NCBI GenBank assembly: GCA_009705435.1 | Contig: WLTJ01000086.1 | Span: forward strand, 1-6,942 | Length of the DNA stretch: 6,942 nucleotides | From: Actinomycetota bacterium | Lineage (GTDB): Bacteria > Actinomycetota > Acidimicrobiia > Acidimicrobiales > Ilumatobacteraceae | Direction: 5' to 3' | Shown here: piece by piece, positions 6,060 through 6,942 of the stretch | Numbering within the stretch: the first letter of the stretch is position 1 | Layout: every line of letters begins with the position of its first letter | Translations under genes and position numbers: made by a program | The notes under the pieces: model-generated | The model's input: the letters and a program-made list of their open reading frames with translations, nothing else | The model's database searches: none | Told to the model about the DNA's origin: nothing

Positions 6060-6833
6060 GTGACTGAAGCGACCAGCTCGGCGTTTGTCGACATTGAATT
6101 GTTGACTGAGCATGTCTTTGGCGTCCGACTTTGTCGTGGACCCCACAATTTCTTTTCCTTTGAGATGATCAGCGCAGTCGCCGACGCTCTAGAAAAACTT
6201 GACGCTGATGATTTCTGTCGCGTTGTGGTATTGCACGCCGAAGGAAAAAACTTTTGTGCGGGGGCAGATTTCTCTGAATCCGCCCCTAGTTATTCAACGG
6301 CTGATCTGTATGCCGCAGCCGAACGTTTATTTCGTACCCGTAAGCCGATCATCGCTGTCATTCAAGGTGCAGCTATTGGCGGCGGTCTAGGTTTGGCGAT
6401 GGCTGCTGATTTTCGTGTCGTGTCGCCAGCGTCGCGTCTGAGCGCAAATTTTTCTCGCTTGGGCTTTCATCATGGATTTGGTTTGTCGGTCACATTGCCA
6501 CGTGTTATCGGTGAGCAGCGCGCTGCCGAACTACTTTTGACAGGACGTCGTTTGACTGGCGAGATAGCCCTCTCCATCGGGCTAGCCGATCGTCTAGTCG
6601 ATGACGATTCGTTGATGACCCAAGCCCTGATCTTGGCCGAAGAAATCGCCGCCGCAGCACCGTTGGCGGTGGAATCCATCCGCGCGACTTTGCGTGGCGA
6701 TATTGCTGATCGTGTTCGTCTAGCCACTGCGCACGAAATGGCAGAACAAATGCGCCTTCGCCAAACCAAAGATTTCACCGAAGGCGCCAAGGCCATGGCC
6801 GAACGCCGAACACCCCATTTCAAACGTTCATAG
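6060..6833 (+). CDS. Enoyl-CoA hydratase/isomerase (crotonase) family protein lacking both hydratase glutamates
   Basis: The 257-residue protein has the crotonase fold signature. KNFCAGADF at 63-71 forms one oxyanion-hole element, and AVIQGAAIGGGLGLAMAADFRV at 99-120 the second. The fold binds acyl-CoA thioesters and stabilises an enolate. Aligned by motif to the rat mitochondrial hydratase, the two catalytic glutamates (144 and 164 there) are replaced by Gly111 and Phe131. Simple hydration is therefore unlikely; isomerase, C-C hydrolase, decarboxylase or lyase chemistry is possible. The SRLGFHHGFGLSVTLPRVIG segment at 132-151 keeps the usual helix after the active site. GTG 6060 begins 6 bases after the hydrolase stop without a visible ribosome binding site, which suggests coupling. 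The C-terminus FTEGAKAMAERRTPHF is typical of the family, so the gene is complete. Confidence 0.9.
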   Translation: MTEATSSAFVDIELLTEHVFGVRLCRGPHNFFSFEMISAVADALEKLDADDFCRVVVLHAEGKNFCAGADFSESAPSYSTADLYAAAERLFRTRKPIIAVIQGAAIGGGLGLAMAADFRVVSPASRLSANFSRLGFHHGFGLSVTLPRVIGEQRAAELLLTGRRLTGEIALSIGLADRLVDDDSLMTQALILAEEIAAAAPLAVESIRATLRGDIADRVRLATAHEMAEQMRLRQTKDFTEGAKAMAERRTPHFKRS

Positions 6834-6837
6834 CATC

Positions 6838-6842
6838 AGGAG
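6838..6842 (+). promoter_or_regulatory. Ribosome binding site of the right-edge gene
   Basis: AGGAG is placed 5 bases before ATG 6848. It is the clearest Shine-Dalgarno sequence in the window and fixes the start of the partial gene at the right edge. Most other genes here lack one. Confidence 0.75.
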
Positions 6843-6847
6843 AAAAA

Positions 6848-6942
6848 ATGTCACATGTATCTGGAATCATGACCGTCGCAGACATGATGCAACCCAACGA
6901 TCTCATTACCCATGTCCGGCGTCTGGAAGCATTAGGGCATCA
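6848..6942 (+). CDS. Probable LLM-class oxidoreductase, N-terminal fragment at right edge
   Basis: Only 31 codons are visible before the window ends. The stretch MMQPNDLITHVRRLEALGH (13-31) resembles the first helix of luciferase-like F420/FMN oxidoreductases, where a helix ending in RRLEALG is followed by the VWV-type strand. The preceding hydrophobic segment of the family's first strand is short here (VSGIMTVADM). The gene begins 14 bases after the crotonase stop, so it is the third gene of the plus-strand operon. If the call holds, both divergent operons carry an LLM oxidoreductase. With so few residues this remains tentative. Confidence 0.5.
   Translation, partial: MSHVSGIMTVADMMQPNDLITHVRRLEALGH

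Noticed and set aside
6470..6823. Minus-strand open frame of 117 codons
   Set aside because: It is a shadow of the crotonase gene; the product is rich in Ser/Arg/Ala as expected from antisense reading of a biased gene.
1..6942. tRNA or rRNA genes, CRISPR arrays, insertion sequences, phage genes
   Set aside because: No cloverleaf, regularly spaced repeats, transposase or integrase motifs were found by eye on either strand.

Overview
The window looks like chromosomal DNA from an actinomycete-type bacterium (Actinomycetota), possibly an environmental Acidimicrobiia-like lineage. This is inferred from a secreted L,D-transpeptidase with a peptidoglycan-binding domain, luciferase-like oxidoreductases of a family that normally uses cofactor F420, an acyl-CoA dehydrogenase with actinobacterial features, a promoter that appears to give a leaderless mRNA, and base composition near half GC by eye. 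No marker gene is present, so the lineage is tentative. There are eight complete or nearly complete genes plus one fragment at the right edge. No RNA gene, insertion sequence, CRISPR array or strong terminator was seen.

Left part (1-2009): an envelope gene on the minus strand, an L,D-transpeptidase cut by the left edge of the window, diverges across 108 bases from a plus-strand short-chain dehydrogenase. The latter converges on the next cluster so tightly that the two stop codons overlap by 4 bases.

Middle part (2006-5247, all minus strand): an operon-like run transcribed right to left. It encodes an F420-type luciferase-like oxidoreductase, a TetR-family regulator (1-base overlap), an acyl-CoA dehydrogenase (essentially no gap) and, after 73 bases, a small vicinal-oxygen-chelate protein.

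Right part (5316-6942, plus strand): a second operon-like run with a dienelactone-hydrolase-family protein, a crotonase-family protein lacking both usual hydratase glutamates, and the start of another probable luciferase-like oxidoreductase.

The two runs diverge from 5248-5315. In the middle of that gap is a 30-base palindrome with perfect 14-base arms, and each arm contains a -35-like TCGACA reading outward. The simplest reading is a bidirectional promoter with one operator controlling both runs, the TetR protein being the obvious candidate ligand-responsive repressor. The enzymes (oxidoreductase, acyl-CoA dehydrogenase, crotonase, hydrolase, VOC protein) would fit stepwise breakdown of a CoA-activated, possibly cyclic, substrate. 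No enzyme here identifies the substrate.
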